64,000 nucleotides of DNA, from the NCBI GenBank assembly GCA_038748775.1, contig JBCDIT010000007.1, positions 1 through 64,000 on the forward strand, given 5' to 3'. Below are positions 7,581 through 16,217 of the stretch, in pieces. How positions within the stretch are numbered: the stretch's first letter is position 1; each line of letters begins with the position of its first letter. This DNA is from DAIQNV01 sp038748775. GTDB lineage: Bacteria; Planctomycetota; Phycisphaerae; Phycisphaerales; UBA1924. A program made the position numbers and the translations under genes. Below the pieces are notes generated by a model, which saw only the letters and a list, made by a program, of their open reading frames with translations, had not been told where the DNA came from and did no database searches.

Positions 7581-8822
7581 ATGGTGAACTCCAGCAACGA
7601 ATTTGAGCTTGGTGTCGACGTTTCGCTCCTCGCGCGTCTTGAAGCGGCCGGTGCCCGATTCTCGGACTGCCCGGGTGTCGGAGCCGCGTCGGTGGATCCG
7701 CTCCGACTCCTGCGTGACGCCGGATTCACGACGGCGAGGCTGCGGTTGTTTCACACGCCTACGGGTCGGGGAGCCCAGGTGAACGACCTGGCCTACACGC
7801 TTGAGTTGGCCAAACGGTGCGTCGCGGCTGGATTCGAGATCCTGCTCTGTCCGCACTTTTCGGATACGTGGGCTGATCCCGGCCGGCAGCGCGTGCCCGC
7901 GGCGTGGGCCGGTCTTGACCTCGGCGGCTTGTGCGCGGCGGTGCGGACATACACCGCCGATGTCCTTCGGGCCTTCGATGACGCCGGGTGCCGGCCGGCG
8001 ACGGTGCAGGTGGGAAACGAGATCACGGGTGGGTTCCTGTGGGATGCGGGACGGGTGGCCCGCACTGCTGCGGCGACCAACGACGACTGGTCCGGCGTGC
8101 TTGAGCGCGACGAGTCGAAGTGGGTGGCCTTCGCGTCGTTGCTGTGCGCTGCGATCGCGGGCATCGAGGACGGGTGCGGGTCTTCAACGGAGATCATGTT
8201 GCACATCGATCGTGGGGGTGATGAGGGCGCGGCGGCGTGCTTCTTTGAATGGATGAACCGATACGGTGTGCGGTACGACCGAATAGGCCTTTCGTACTAC
8301 CCGTTCTGGCACGGTTCGCTCGAGTCTTTGTGTGGGACGGTGACGGCGTTGTATCGAGTGTTCGGTCGGCCGGTGCATGTGGTCGAAACGGCGTTCCCAG
8401 CCGAGCGGCACCCGGTGTATGGGGTCGATGGTGGGGTGGAGGCCGAAGCGAAGCGGTTCGGCACGCCGCCGACGCACGCGGTGGACTACCCGCTCACGGA
8501 GGCGGGACAACACGCGTTCGTGAGCGACCTGCTTGACGCGATGCGCGAGCACGGAGATCGCGGTTGGCGGGGTGTTTCGTACTGGGCGCCCGAGTGGATC
8601 CCGGTCCACGGGCACGCCGATGAGCCCGACGCGGAGACCTGCTGGCCGCGAGCGTTGTTTGATCGAGGGGGCGGCGCCCGGCCGGCGCTCGAGGCGTTCC
8701 GTCGCTTTGCAGCCCGGGAAGCCGGGGGATCGGGTGTCGTCGCTCGCGGGCTCGGCCGCGGCGTGCGTGAGCCGTTGCGCGCGGGTGTTGGGACCGGTGG
8801 GGTGGGCGGAGCGCGAGGCTGA
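7581..8822 (+). CDS. Cytoplasmic GH53 beta-1,4-galactanase
   Basis: Second GH53 enzyme of the locus, 413 aa from ATG at 7581. A GTG at 7548 is possible but would fall about where transcription should start. There is no signal peptide: the chain begins MVNSSNEFELGVDVSLL, directly at the barrel. The acid/base Glu147 lies in VQVGNEITGG and the nucleophile Glu269 in VHVVETAFP. HFSDTWADPGRQ at 92-103 matches the family signature and the secreted paralogue at 1127. No dockerin is present. Lying ahead of a GPH-type symporter in the same operon, it probably trims imported galacto-oligosaccharides in the cytosol. This is less usual, because known GH53 enzymes are mostly extracellular. Confidence 0.85.
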   Translation: MVNSSNEFELGVDVSLLARLEAAGARFSDCPGVGAASVDPLRLLRDAGFTTARLRLFHTPTGRGAQVNDLAYTLELAKRCVAAGFEILLCPHFSDTWADPGRQRVPAAWAGLDLGGLCAAVRTYTADVLRAFDDAGCRPATVQVGNEITGGFLWDAGRVARTAAATNDDWSGVLERDESKWVAFASLLCAAIAGIEDGCGSSTEIMLHIDRGGDEGAAACFFEWMNRYGVRYDRIGLSYYPFWHGSLESLCGTVTALYRVFGRPVHVVETAFPAERHPVYGVDGGVEAEAKRFGTPPTHAVDYPLTEAGQHAFVSDLLDAMREHGDRGWRGVSYWAPEWIPVHGHADEPDAETCWPRALFDRGGGARPALEAFRRFAAREAGGSGVVARGLGRGVREPLRAGVGTGGVGGARG

Positions 8823-10669
8823 TGTCAGAGTTCATCTTGAATCTGATCCATCGGCCCGAGTTGGTGCCCGAGTACATCGACACCGGTGCTCAGGAAGGCA
8901 AGTCGGAGGAACTCAGCAAGCGCGAGGTCGTGAGCGAGTCGCTTGATATCTTTCGCCTGCAGCAACAGATCGCGCATGATCAGGGCCTGAAGACCACGAT
9001 CCAGATGACGTATCCATCGCTGTTTAGCGACGAGGCGTGCGAGCTTGCCCGTGCCGACCACGACGCCTTCGGCGATGAGATCGGTCACACGTTTCTTGGG
9101 TTAAACAGCAGGGAGTTTCGTGAGAAGTACGGTCGGCGTGACCCGGCGATCTGGCTGTACACAATGGAAGACAAGCGACGGATCGTCGACGATTCCTTCG
9201 AGCGCTTCCGCGAGGTCTTTGGTTTTTATCCAACGTCGACGGGGTCTTACTTCATGGACGCCGAGCTCGTCCGCTACATCAAGGAGCGGTACCCGGAGGT
9301 TGAAATCGCGGTCGCTACGTGCTTCGAGGAGGGACCGAAGGTGTTTCGGCACGCGAACAACTCGTGGTACACGATTATGGATGGGTCGCCCTGGTGCCCG
9401 TGGGTGCCGAGCAAAAAGAACATCCACGCGATCGCCGACTCTCAGGAGGATGATATCGGGATCGTGGCGGTGCCACACCTGTCCCGAGATCTGCTCGCAA
9501 TCATGGACAACGCGGGCGATATGTGGGGCACGCACCCGCAGAACATCATCCGAGGCTTGAACTACGAGGGGGATCGTCTCCCCTACATGTACAACATCGT
9601 CGATCAATACCGGGTGCTGCGTGATCAGAACGACGGGTACAGCTACAACCTTGTGTACGTCGGGCCGGGATGGATGGGCAAGGCGGGGCGATGGGAAGCG
9701 CCGTATCGAGTGTTGAAAAAGAGCTACGAGGATTTCCTGGCGTACTACGGTGATCTGAAGCGTGACGGTGAGGTCGTCGACATGACGATGACCGAGTACG
9801 CGCGTTGGCATCGTGCGCATCGGGAGCGCAGCGGCCCTGAGATTGCATTGTGGAAGGACATCGCGTTCGGCACGAAGAACCAGGCGTTTTGGTACGCGGA
9901 CAGCCGGTTCCGCGTTCAGGTCGACCTGAAGATGGGCGGGGCGATTACGGACTTGCGTCCGTACGCGTCGAAATTGGAGCGTCCGGTGGGGGCGGGGACG
10001 GATGCGAACCAGGATGCTTCGTACCCGTTCGTGGTGCAGAGTCGGTATCGGGCGGGGCCGTTCGTGCACTACGCGGGTGAGGGAGCGATCAAGAGCTGTA
10101 AAGCTCGGTTTGGTGACGAAGAGATCGACCTCAGTTCATGTCGAACGCTCGGGCGAGTGCATCGGCGGGGTTCGGTGCGGGTGCTCGAGGTGAAGCCGGT
10201 GGAGGTCGAGTTCCATGGGCTGACCGCGACGCTGGGGACCGAGTACGTTTTCGAGCCGAACACGGGTGATATCGTGATCGTGCGTCGGTTGCTCGGGCTG
10301 AGTGATGCGAACGCTGTGGTGGAGCTTGATGAGTTCTTCACCGGGTGCTGGGGGACGACAGAGTATCCCGAGGACATGCGAGGATGCTCGCTCACATTGC
10401 GTTCGGGTGATGGTGCCGAGGAGTCGTTGCCCTATGAGTATCTGAGTCGCTCTCTGGCGACGGATAACGTCGAGTTGGTTTCGGCTGTGTTCCCGATGGT
10501 GCAGACACGGGTGTCGTTGCGTCCAATCAACGGGGACGCCAGCGTGGGTACGCGTCGTGGATACTGCGAAGAGGGATACTCGTTCGCCCCGAACCTTAAG
10601 ATCGGCGTGACGGCGTCGCTTCGCGCCGGGGAGGAGTTGGTGACATGCCTCAAGGTCGAACGGGCGTAA
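8822..10669 (+). CDS. Unassigned 615-aa enzyme, deacetylase/GH-barrel-like N-domain plus beta domain
   Basis: No signal peptide, so probably cytosolic. The start overlaps the preceding stop (TGATG), implying translational coupling. Residues about 1-330 look like an alpha/beta barrel of the polysaccharide-deacetylase/glycosidase superfamily: SYFMDAELVRYIKERYP with AVATCFEEGPKVF resembles repeats of that fold, and conserved-looking acids and aromatics occur in DEIGHTFLGLNSREF and MDGSPWCPWVPSKKN. Residues about 340-615 are beta-rich (ALWKDIAFGTKNQAFWYADSRFRVQVDLKMGGAITDLRPY), like the C-terminal sandwich of carbohydrate enzymes. Its place between GH53 and the transporter suggests action on imported arabinogalactan fragments. 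The reaction cannot be assigned, and no canonical deacetylase metal triad was identified with confidence. Confidence 0.6.
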   Translation: MSEFILNLIHRPELVPEYIDTGAQEGKSEELSKREVVSESLDIFRLQQQIAHDQGLKTTIQMTYPSLFSDEACELARADHDAFGDEIGHTFLGLNSREFREKYGRRDPAIWLYTMEDKRRIVDDSFERFREVFGFYPTSTGSYFMDAELVRYIKERYPEVEIAVATCFEEGPKVFRHANNSWYTIMDGSPWCPWVPSKKNIHAIADSQEDDIGIVAVPHLSRDLLAIMDNAGDMWGTHPQNIIRGLNYEGDRLPYMYNIVDQYRVLRDQNDGYSYNLVYVGPGWMGKAGRWEAPYRVLKKSYEDFLAYYGDLKRDGEVVDMTMTEYARWHRAHRERSGPEIALWKDIAFGTKNQAFWYADSRFRVQVDLKMGGAITDLRPYASKLERPVGAGTDANQDASYPFVVQSRYRAGPFVHYAGEGAIKSCKARFGDEEIDLSSCRTLGRVHRRGSVRVLEVKPVEVEFHGLTATLGTEYVFEPNTGDIVIVRRLLGLSDANAVVELDEFFTGCWGTTEYPEDMRGCSLTLRSGDGAEESLPYEYLSRSLATDNVELVSAVFPMVQTRVSLRPINGDASVGTRRGYCEEGYSFAPNLKIGVTASLRAGEELVTCLKVERA

Positions 10670-10899
10670 TCAACTACCGTTGCCCGCACTGCTTGTTTCG
10701 GGCGATCGACTACGATCTGCTGTTTGACCGCGAAGTGGGTGCGTTCTATTGCCGGCGATGCAACTGGGAGGGAGACGAGCGGGAGATTCTCACTCTGTAC
10801 GCGGTGTACAAGACGCAGTACAAGGACATGCTGCGTCGGTGGACGATCGATGAGATCCGTGACAAGGACGAGTCGGACTGGGACACGCCGGCGCGATGA
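10645..10899 (+). CDS. Small zinc-ribbon protein
   Basis: 84-aa protein with two CxxC knuckles (CPHC at residues 13-16, CRRC at 37-40) about 20 residues apart, a rubredoxin/zinc-ribbon arrangement, followed by an acidic helical tail (DEIRDKDESDWDTPAR). It starts inside the end of the 615-aa enzyme gene, overlapping by 25 bases, with GGAGG about 8 bases ahead of the ATG. Its last codons overlap the start of the symporter gene (ATGA). This tight double coupling supports it as a real gene that works with its neighbours. The function is unknown; it could be a metal-binding partner of the upstream enzyme or a small regulator. Confidence 0.75.
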   Translation: MPQGRTGVINYRCPHCLFRAIDYDLLFDREVGAFYCRRCNWEGDEREILTLYAVYKTQYKDMLRRWTIDEIRDKDESDWDTPAR

Positions 10900-12386
10900 T
10901 GGCTGGCTCGCCGCTCCACGCCGTGACGTCGGATCGCGTTCCCTTCGGTGAGAAGGTCGCGCTTGGTGTGGGGGGGTTGACTGCGTTCTTCGGCTTCGCG
11001 GGGCCGGAACGGCTGGCGTGGCCGGTGCTCGGGATGATGCTTGGCGTTGACGGGTGGTTGATCGGCGTATCGCTGTTGATACCGCGGGTTTGGGACGCGC
11101 TGACGGATCCGCTGATGGGACGGATCAGCGACAACGCTAGGACGCGATTTGGTCGGCGCCGGCCGTTTGTCTTGATCGGCGCGCTCTTCATGGGACTGTC
11201 GTTCGTCGCGATGTGGTACCTGCCTCAGGGTGCGTCCGATCGAGTTGTCGCGGCGTGGTTCGTTGGCGCACAGATCATCTTCTTCACGGCCTACACGGTT
11301 TTCTCGGTGCCATTCACGGCGTTGTCGTACGAGATGACGCCGGACCACCATGAGCGGACACGGGTGATGGCATCGATCGGGTTCTTTCACAAGCTGGGCG
11401 AGTTGCTGTCAGGGTGGATGCCGGCGTTGATCGGTGTGCTGTCGGTGTGGTTGGTCGTGAATGCGGACGGAATGGAGTTCGAGGGCGTGCACGCGACGGC
11501 GTGGCTGATCGGTGTTGTGGTATTTGTGGTGCTCGGCGCGGTGCCGGCACTGTTCGTACGCGAGCGTTTTACGGCGCCGCCGCGGAGCGAGCGCCCGGTG
11601 AAACTCACTGAGGGTTTCGGGGCGGCGCTGTCGAGTCGGGCGTTTTTGGTGCTTGTCGCCGTGATCGTGTTCAACACGCTTGCGGGCATTCTGGCGTCTG
11701 GTATCGATCAGTTTCTGCTTGTGTACTACATGAACGGCGGAGACGCGGCCGCGGGGTTGGTGCAGAAGGGTGTGCTGACGAGCGGATATGCGGTTGTAGG
11801 GTTCGCGTCGATTCCGGTGATCACGTGGCTTGGCGAGCGGCTCGGGAAGAAGGGAACGCTGTACTTCGTTTACGGCCTGACGTTCGTGGGGGCGCTCGCC
11901 AAGTGGTTTATTTTCACGCCCGGGGATCGGATCGTGAGCGTGCTGGGTGTGCCGATCGATCCGGTGCTCTTGATCGACCCGTTGCTGTGCGGGCCGATGT
12001 GGGTCGCGGTGAAGATTCTGCTGGCGTCGATGATGGCGGATATCTGCGATGAGGATGAACTGCGGCACGGGCAACGGCGTGAAGGTCTCTTTGGAGCGGC
12101 GTTCTCGTGGATCGAGAAACTGGTGGTGTCGCTGGCGGCATTGGCAACGGGTCTGGCGCTGACGATCAGTGGGTTCGATGCCGATCTTGGGGCTGATCAA
12201 GGACCGGGGACATTTGCGACAATGCGTTCGTTTCTGGTCGGTGGTCCGGCCGTGACGGCGTTGCTCGCGATTGTGGCGTTGCGGCTGTATCCCATCGACG
12301 CACAACGTGCGGCATCGACGCGGGCCGCGTTGGAGGAACGGCGGGGCCGCGTTGACGCGGTCGCCGCGCGGGTGGAGGCAACGTGA
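10896..12386 (+). CDS. GPH-family glycoside:cation symporter (MFS)
   Basis: 496-aa inner-membrane transporter with about 12 hydrophobic segments. The motif RVWDALTDPLMGRISDNARTRFGRRRPF (written here in part; residues about 65-92) is diagnostic of the glycoside-pentoside-hexuronide:cation symporter family such as MelB/XynB types. A second landmark is ADICDEDELRHGQRREGLFGA near residue 380. It should import oligosaccharides released by the secreted GH53 and possibly by arabinofuranosidases. It overlaps the zinc-ribbon gene upstream and the fusion enzyme gene downstream by one to four bases each, so it sits in the middle of a translationally coupled operon. Confidence 0.9.
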   Translation: MMAGSPLHAVTSDRVPFGEKVALGVGGLTAFFGFAGPERLAWPVLGMMLGVDGWLIGVSLLIPRVWDALTDPLMGRISDNARTRFGRRRPFVLIGALFMGLSFVAMWYLPQGASDRVVAAWFVGAQIIFFTAYTVFSVPFTALSYEMTPDHHERTRVMASIGFFHKLGELLSGWMPALIGVLSVWLVVNADGMEFEGVHATAWLIGVVVFVVLGAVPALFVRERFTAPPRSERPVKLTEGFGAALSSRAFLVLVAVIVFNTLAGILASGIDQFLLVYYMNGGDAAAGLVQKGVLTSGYAVVGFASIPVITWLGERLGKKGTLYFVYGLTFVGALAKWFIFTPGDRIVSVLGVPIDPVLLIDPLLCGPMWVAVKILLASMMADICDEDELRHGQRREGLFGAAFSWIEKLVVSLAALATGLALTISGFDADLGADQGPGTFATMRSFLVGGPAVTALLAIVALRLYPIDAQRAASTRAALEERRGRVDAVAARVEAT

Positions 12387-14650
12387 TGACGAAGCAGCTG
12401 CGGACGACTTGGGCTGTTTCTCGTTGGATCAGCGGTGCGGTGTCGTATGGGGCGACGATCGTCGCGTCGGCGGCGCCCGATCTCTACGAAGCACCCGGGC
12501 GGGTGGTGGAAGTCGCCATCGACTTGACCGAGCGGAGCCACAAGATACCTCGGGAAATCTTCGGTGTGAATCTGTCGTACTTCAACGACACAGATGAGAT
12601 ATGGGCTGAACACGGCATCGCAGACAGCCTACGGCGGGCCGGCGTGGGCGGACTGCGGTATCCGGGTGGCGAGGAGACATCGTTCTTCCACTGGCGACAC
12701 CCGGGGGTGAATGGATACGAGGACATCCATGATGATGCGGCAGTTCACGGCGAGCCGCGCCGTCGCGGCCGCTTTCAGACGACGTGGGTGCACCCCGATC
12801 AGTGGGGAACGAACGATCGGTTCATGAGCTTCGACGAGTACATGGCGCATTGCGAGGCGATTGGTGCCGAGCCGTTCGTTGGTATCAACATGTCGTGCGG
12901 GCGTGCTCACGGGCGGATGGATGAGGGCGTGGCTGAGGCTGTCGAGCTTGTGCGGAATGCGAAGGAGAGATGGGGAGGTGTGCGCTACTGGTTCCTGGAC
13001 AACGAGCCGTGGCACGGAAAGGCGGCGTACACGTTCGATATCGAACGCGAGTATGTGCCCGACGTGATCCGCTACAGCCGAGCGATGAAAGCGATCGATC
13101 CCAACGTGGAGATTATCGTGAATCCATTCTCGGCCGAGTCGTACAACCATCGTGACTTCGCGGCGCGTGTCATCCAGGCCATGGGAGACGATATCGATCA
13201 CGTCGACGTGCACTGGTATCCAGGGTGGGGTGTATCGAGCTGGGCGCAGTGGGCCGGCACGTCTCGGATGAACACCGGGACACGCTGGAAGCCCGTCCAG
13301 GACCATCGTGGGTTCTTGGAGGATTTTGAGCTGCTTTGGGATATCTTCACCGAAGCCGGACGACCGGACCTTGGGCTGATGGCTCTTGAGTGGAACATCG
13401 GTCCAAACGAGTCCATGTTCGGCCTTTCCAGCACCGCCTTTGCGTTGATGCACGCAGAGATCCTGATGACGTTCGTCGAAGGCGGTCTTGGTGCGGCGAG
13501 CCTGTGGACGAACCTGTGGCGTTCGCGTCGCGAGGTCTGGGCTGAGCAGGATTTGTTTCCTACGTTGCACGATCAGCAGCCGCCGTTCGCGCCCACGCGC
13601 ACGCATGACGTGTTCCGGATGATGTCGGGTTCCGCTGGCGGTACGGTTGTGCGGTCGCAATCGAACGCTGACGACCTGATTGTTATCTCGGCGGCCAAGG
13701 CCGATGGTTCTGTGTCGGCGATGCTGCTGAACAAGTCGCCGATGCGGCGTCGGGTGTCGCTGACGATACACGGCGACTCTGGGCTCAGGGCGTGGCGCGG
13801 ACAGTCGTTTGCCGTGAAGCGTTCAGATGTGTTCGGCATCCGGGCTTCGGTTGCGGACGCCGGTAAGGCGGTGGTGTTTGTGGAGCCGTTCTCGTTCACG
13901 ATGTTGAACGGTTCATCGGCGGGGGTTGACGATGTGGTGAATAGCCGGCGCCGCGGCGTCCGCTCTTTGGCCAACCCGGCGTCCACGGCAACGGCACGCA
14001 TCGCGGATCAGGACTGGATCGCTGCCGCGCTTGCTCGCGTTGACAGAGACCTGGGTGCGATACTGCCTGAGCGTGTAAACGTCGTCTTCGTCGGAGACTC
14101 AATTACGGAGCGCTGGCTTGACGAGGGCCGTCGTGAGTGGGACGCACAGTTCGCCTCGTCGTCTGGCACGGTCCGTGCGTTGAACCTCGGCGTGTCGGGT
14201 GACCGCACCGAGCACGTGCTGCACCGCATCACGCCGAGAGCAGAGGGCGGCCTCGGCCAGCTCGGCAGGCCTGGTCTACGCCCGGACGTGATCGTGGTCA
14301 TGATTGGGACCAACAACGCCTTCGTGCATGAGCCGGGCCAGATCATCGGCGGGATCCGAGCCATTGTCGAGCAGAGTCTTCGGCTTCATCCGACGGCGAT
14401 GGTTGTACTGTGCACCTTGCCCCCGATGGGCAACGAGCCTTTGAATACAAACTTGATCAGCAAGGTGAACAACGCTTTGCCGAAACTAGCCGGCCTGCCA
14501 CGTGTCCAACTTCTCGATCTCACCGCCACGTGGACTGACGCCTCGGGCCGGCAAGATCCTGCGTACTTTGCTGATGACGTTCACCTCAACGCGATGGGTT
14601 ACAGACTGTGGTCCGACGCTTTGCAATCGGTGCTACAGGGGCTGGAGTAA
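12386..14650 (+). CDS. Alpha-L-arabinofuranosidase-like glycosidase fused to SGNH/GDSL hydrolase
   Basis: Two-enzyme fusion of 754 aa. ATG at 12386 has GGAGG upstream and overlaps the transporter stop. Residues about 40-510 form a clan GH-A-type barrel plus beta domain: REIFGVNLSYFND and LRYPGGEETSFFHW resemble GH51/GH44-type enzymes. The acid/base is Glu207 in WFLDNEPWHGK and the likely nucleophile is Glu335 in MALEWNIGPNE. Residues about 560-754 are an SGNH hydrolase: Ser572 in FVGDSITERW, Gly/Asn in NLGVSGDRT and IGTNNAF, and the Asp/His pair in DDVHLNAMGY. The N-terminus has a possible short signal sequence, so the compartment is uncertain. It probably removes arabinose and an acetyl or other acyl ester from arabinogalactan fragments. 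The exact GH family is not certain. Confidence 0.78.
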   Translation: MTKQLRTTWAVSRWISGAVSYGATIVASAAPDLYEAPGRVVEVAIDLTERSHKIPREIFGVNLSYFNDTDEIWAEHGIADSLRRAGVGGLRYPGGEETSFFHWRHPGVNGYEDIHDDAAVHGEPRRRGRFQTTWVHPDQWGTNDRFMSFDEYMAHCEAIGAEPFVGINMSCGRAHGRMDEGVAEAVELVRNAKERWGGVRYWFLDNEPWHGKAAYTFDIEREYVPDVIRYSRAMKAIDPNVEIIVNPFSAESYNHRDFAARVIQAMGDDIDHVDVHWYPGWGVSSWAQWAGTSRMNTGTRWKPVQDHRGFLEDFELLWDIFTEAGRPDLGLMALEWNIGPNESMFGLSSTAFALMHAEILMTFVEGGLGAASLWTNLWRSRREVWAEQDLFPTLHDQQPPFAPTRTHDVFRMMSGSAGGTVVRSQSNADDLIVISAAKADGSVSAMLLNKSPMRRRVSLTIHGDSGLRAWRGQSFAVKRSDVFGIRASVADAGKAVVFVEPFSFTMLNGSSAGVDDVVNSRRRGVRSLANPASTATARIADQDWIAAALARVDRDLGAILPERVNVVFVGDSITERWLDEGRREWDAQFASSSGTVRALNLGVSGDRTEHVLHRITPRAEGGLGQLGRPGLRPDVIVVMIGTNNAFVHEPGQIIGGIRAIVEQSLRLHPTAMVVLCTLPPMGNEPLNTNLISKVNNALPKLAGLPRVQLLDLTATWTDASGRQDPAYFADDVHLNAMGYRLWSDALQSVLQGLE

Positions 14651-14978
14651 CGGGGATTGAACGCACTCACCCTACGAGTGGATCAAGAAACGGGTACGAG
14701 CGCACGGGGTCGCGGTTTGCATCCTCGTCGTCTGCGAGACTGAGCGAGCACTTTGGTTGAATCGCCGACGGCGCGATCGGTCGGCCTCGTCGCGTTGTTT
14801 CCGAGCATCGAGTCTCAAGGGCGATGGATAGGTGACTCGGAAAGCCAGTCGGTAACAAAGTGGTTCGATGAACGATCGTCGCATGCAGACGCCCGGTGTC
14901 CGGTGGGGGTGCTTCCTTCCTGAAGCAACCATCGCAGCCCGCCGGAGTTTCCTCGCCATGGGATCACGCCGCATCCAC
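14651..14978. other. Intergenic region after the glycan operon
   Basis: No convincing gene on either strand; the short open frames lack ribosome sites and recognisable protein character. No strong terminator hairpin with a T-tract was found after the stop at 14650. Function not evident. Confidence 0.4.
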
Positions 14979-15006
14979 TTGACTGGAGAGAGCGGGTCGC
15001 TATTCT
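14979..15006 (+). promoter_or_regulatory. Sigma70-type promoter upstream of the PEP-CTERM/flavodoxin group
   Basis: TTGACT (14979-14984) and TATTCT (15001-15006) with a 16-base spacer. The putative start point falls at the edge of the palindrome at 15013-15031. Confidence 0.6.
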
Positions 15007-15012
15007 GTGTTT

Positions 15013-15031
15013 ATTGAGACTGAGTCTCAAT
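15013..15031. promoter_or_regulatory. Fur-box-like operator
   Basis: ATTGAGACTGAGTCTCAAT is a perfect inverted repeat around a single central base. The inner TGAGACT-G-AGTCTCA has the 7-1-7 layout of Fur boxes and matches TGAnAnTnAnTnTCA at the most conserved positions. It sits directly after a good promoter. The downstream group includes a flavodoxin, a classical iron-starvation product. A different regulator with an odd-centred palindrome remains possible. Confidence 0.65.
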
Positions 15032-15120
15032 TGCAGTTAATCAGCCCGCTGTCGCCGTGGCGCGGGTGACTTGCGGTGTCGCGATGCGGCGTTCGGTCAA
15101 CCCAGGACTGGAGAGAATCC

Positions 15121-15801
15121 TTGGACGTCACCAAGCTCACACTGTTCGGCGGAGCGCTTTTCGGCGCCGGCCTTGCGTCGGCTAAGCAACTGGACTTTGC
15201 GTCGAACGGCGGCGGTGTCTTCCCTTCGAGCTATACGTTCGCGCTTGCGTACACCGGAGCCAATGACGAGGACTACGTCCGCGTGGCTTCGTACGATCCA
15301 ACGGTGACACCCGCGGACGCGTTTGAGTCCGCTTCGGGTTGGTCGGCTCTTGCGAGTGTCACAGATCGCGTCATGCGCGTCGATGCCATCGCGGGGCCGC
15401 AAGCATTCGGCGACTACGCGAACTCGTGGGCGATCTCGTACGCGTACGTTAGCCAGGCCGCGGACACCGACGTCATCATCAGCTGGGACTTCTCCGATGA
15501 GTTGCCCGGCTTGGATCCGATCGCCTCGTTCATCACTATCTTCGATTTCACGAATCAGCAGGTGGCCTTCCAGATCGAGCCGACCAACGACCCCTCGCCC
15601 GCCGCCTCTGGCAGCGAAGTGTTCACTCTTCTGGCAGGAATCAACTACGGCATCACGCTCACGGCCGACGTGTTTGAGGATAACGCCGTAGGTTCCGCCG
15701 CCGGCGGTAGTGCATTCGCGGAACTCCGAGTCGTTCCGACACCTGGTGTCGCGACGTTCGCCACAGCCGTGGTGCTCTGGACAACACGTCGGAGACGATG
15801 A
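15121..15801 (+). CDS. Exported PEP-CTERM-like protein
   Basis: 226-aa exported protein starting at TTG 15121, chosen because GGAGAG lies 5-6 bases upstream and the chain then begins with a signal peptide (KLTLFGGALFGAGLASA). A GTG at 15076 is the alternative. The body is beta-rich and Asp/Ala-rich without catalytic motifs (WAISYAYVSQAADTDVIISW, ITIFDFTNQQVAFQIEP). The C-terminus reads VVPTPGVATFATAVVLWTTRRRR over its last 23 residues: a short PTPG motif, a hydrophobic stretch and an Arg cluster, as in exosortase-sorted PEP-CTERM proteins. It is first after the Fur-like box, so it may be an iron-responsive surface protein. No ligand can be named. Confidence 0.72.
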   Translation: MDVTKLTLFGGALFGAGLASAKQLDFASNGGGVFPSSYTFALAYTGANDEDYVRVASYDPTVTPADAFESASGWSALASVTDRVMRVDAIAGPQAFGDYANSWAISYAYVSQAADTDVIISWDFSDELPGLDPIASFITIFDFTNQQVAFQIEPTNDPSPAASGSEVFTLLAGINYGITLTADVFEDNAVGSAAGGSAFAELRVVPTPGVATFATAVVLWTTRRRR

Positions 15802-15899
15802 GCCTTCGGTCGAAGGCGTGGATCGAGAGAGAGTGATCGTCACCCGCTGAATTGCGGCCTCTGCGTACCGCAACTCGGTTGATTGAAAGGTCCCCGGAG

Positions 15900-16193
15900 A
15901 TGGCCAACTGGCAACCAGACGATCCCGCTGCTCAACCCGATCGCCGCCCGGAGGATCCCGACCAGCGGTTGTGCGATGCGGCGACGGCGGTGTTCTTCTC
16001 TTTGGTGCGGCGTGAGGCCACTCGGACCGGGAAGCCGGTGCCGCTTCCACGGCTCGTTTGTCCCGCGTCCGGAGTACCGCCGCATCCCGGGATCTTCAAT
16101 CGTGAGGAGCTCCAGGCCGCTGAGGAGTTTCTTTATCGCATCGGGATGATCTCGCTGACCGACGATGATGACGGAATCGTGCTCGGCTTCTAG
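15900..16193 (+). CDS. Small acidic hypothetical protein upstream of flavodoxin
   Basis: 97-aa cytosolic-looking protein from ATG at 15900, with CGGAG directly ahead. It begins MANWQPDDPAAQPDRRPEDP, a disordered acidic lead. The rest, CDAATAVFFSLVRREATRTG and GIFNREELQAAEEFLYRIGM, looks helical, followed by an Asp-rich end (TDDDDGIVLGF). No family recognised. It lies 24 bases before the flavodoxin gene and 98 bases after the PEP-CTERM-like gene. A 16-bp inverted repeat (GCCTTCGGTCGAAGGC, 15802-15817) sits in that gap but lacks a T-tract. A role connected with flavodoxin or iron starvation is a guess from context. Confidence 0.6.
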   Translation: MANWQPDDPAAQPDRRPEDPDQRLCDAATAVFFSLVRREATRTGKPVPLPRLVCPASGVPPHPGIFNREELQAAEEFLYRIGMISLTDDDDGIVLGF

Positions 16194-16217
16194 AAGCGTT
16201 GAGCAAGAGGCACCACC

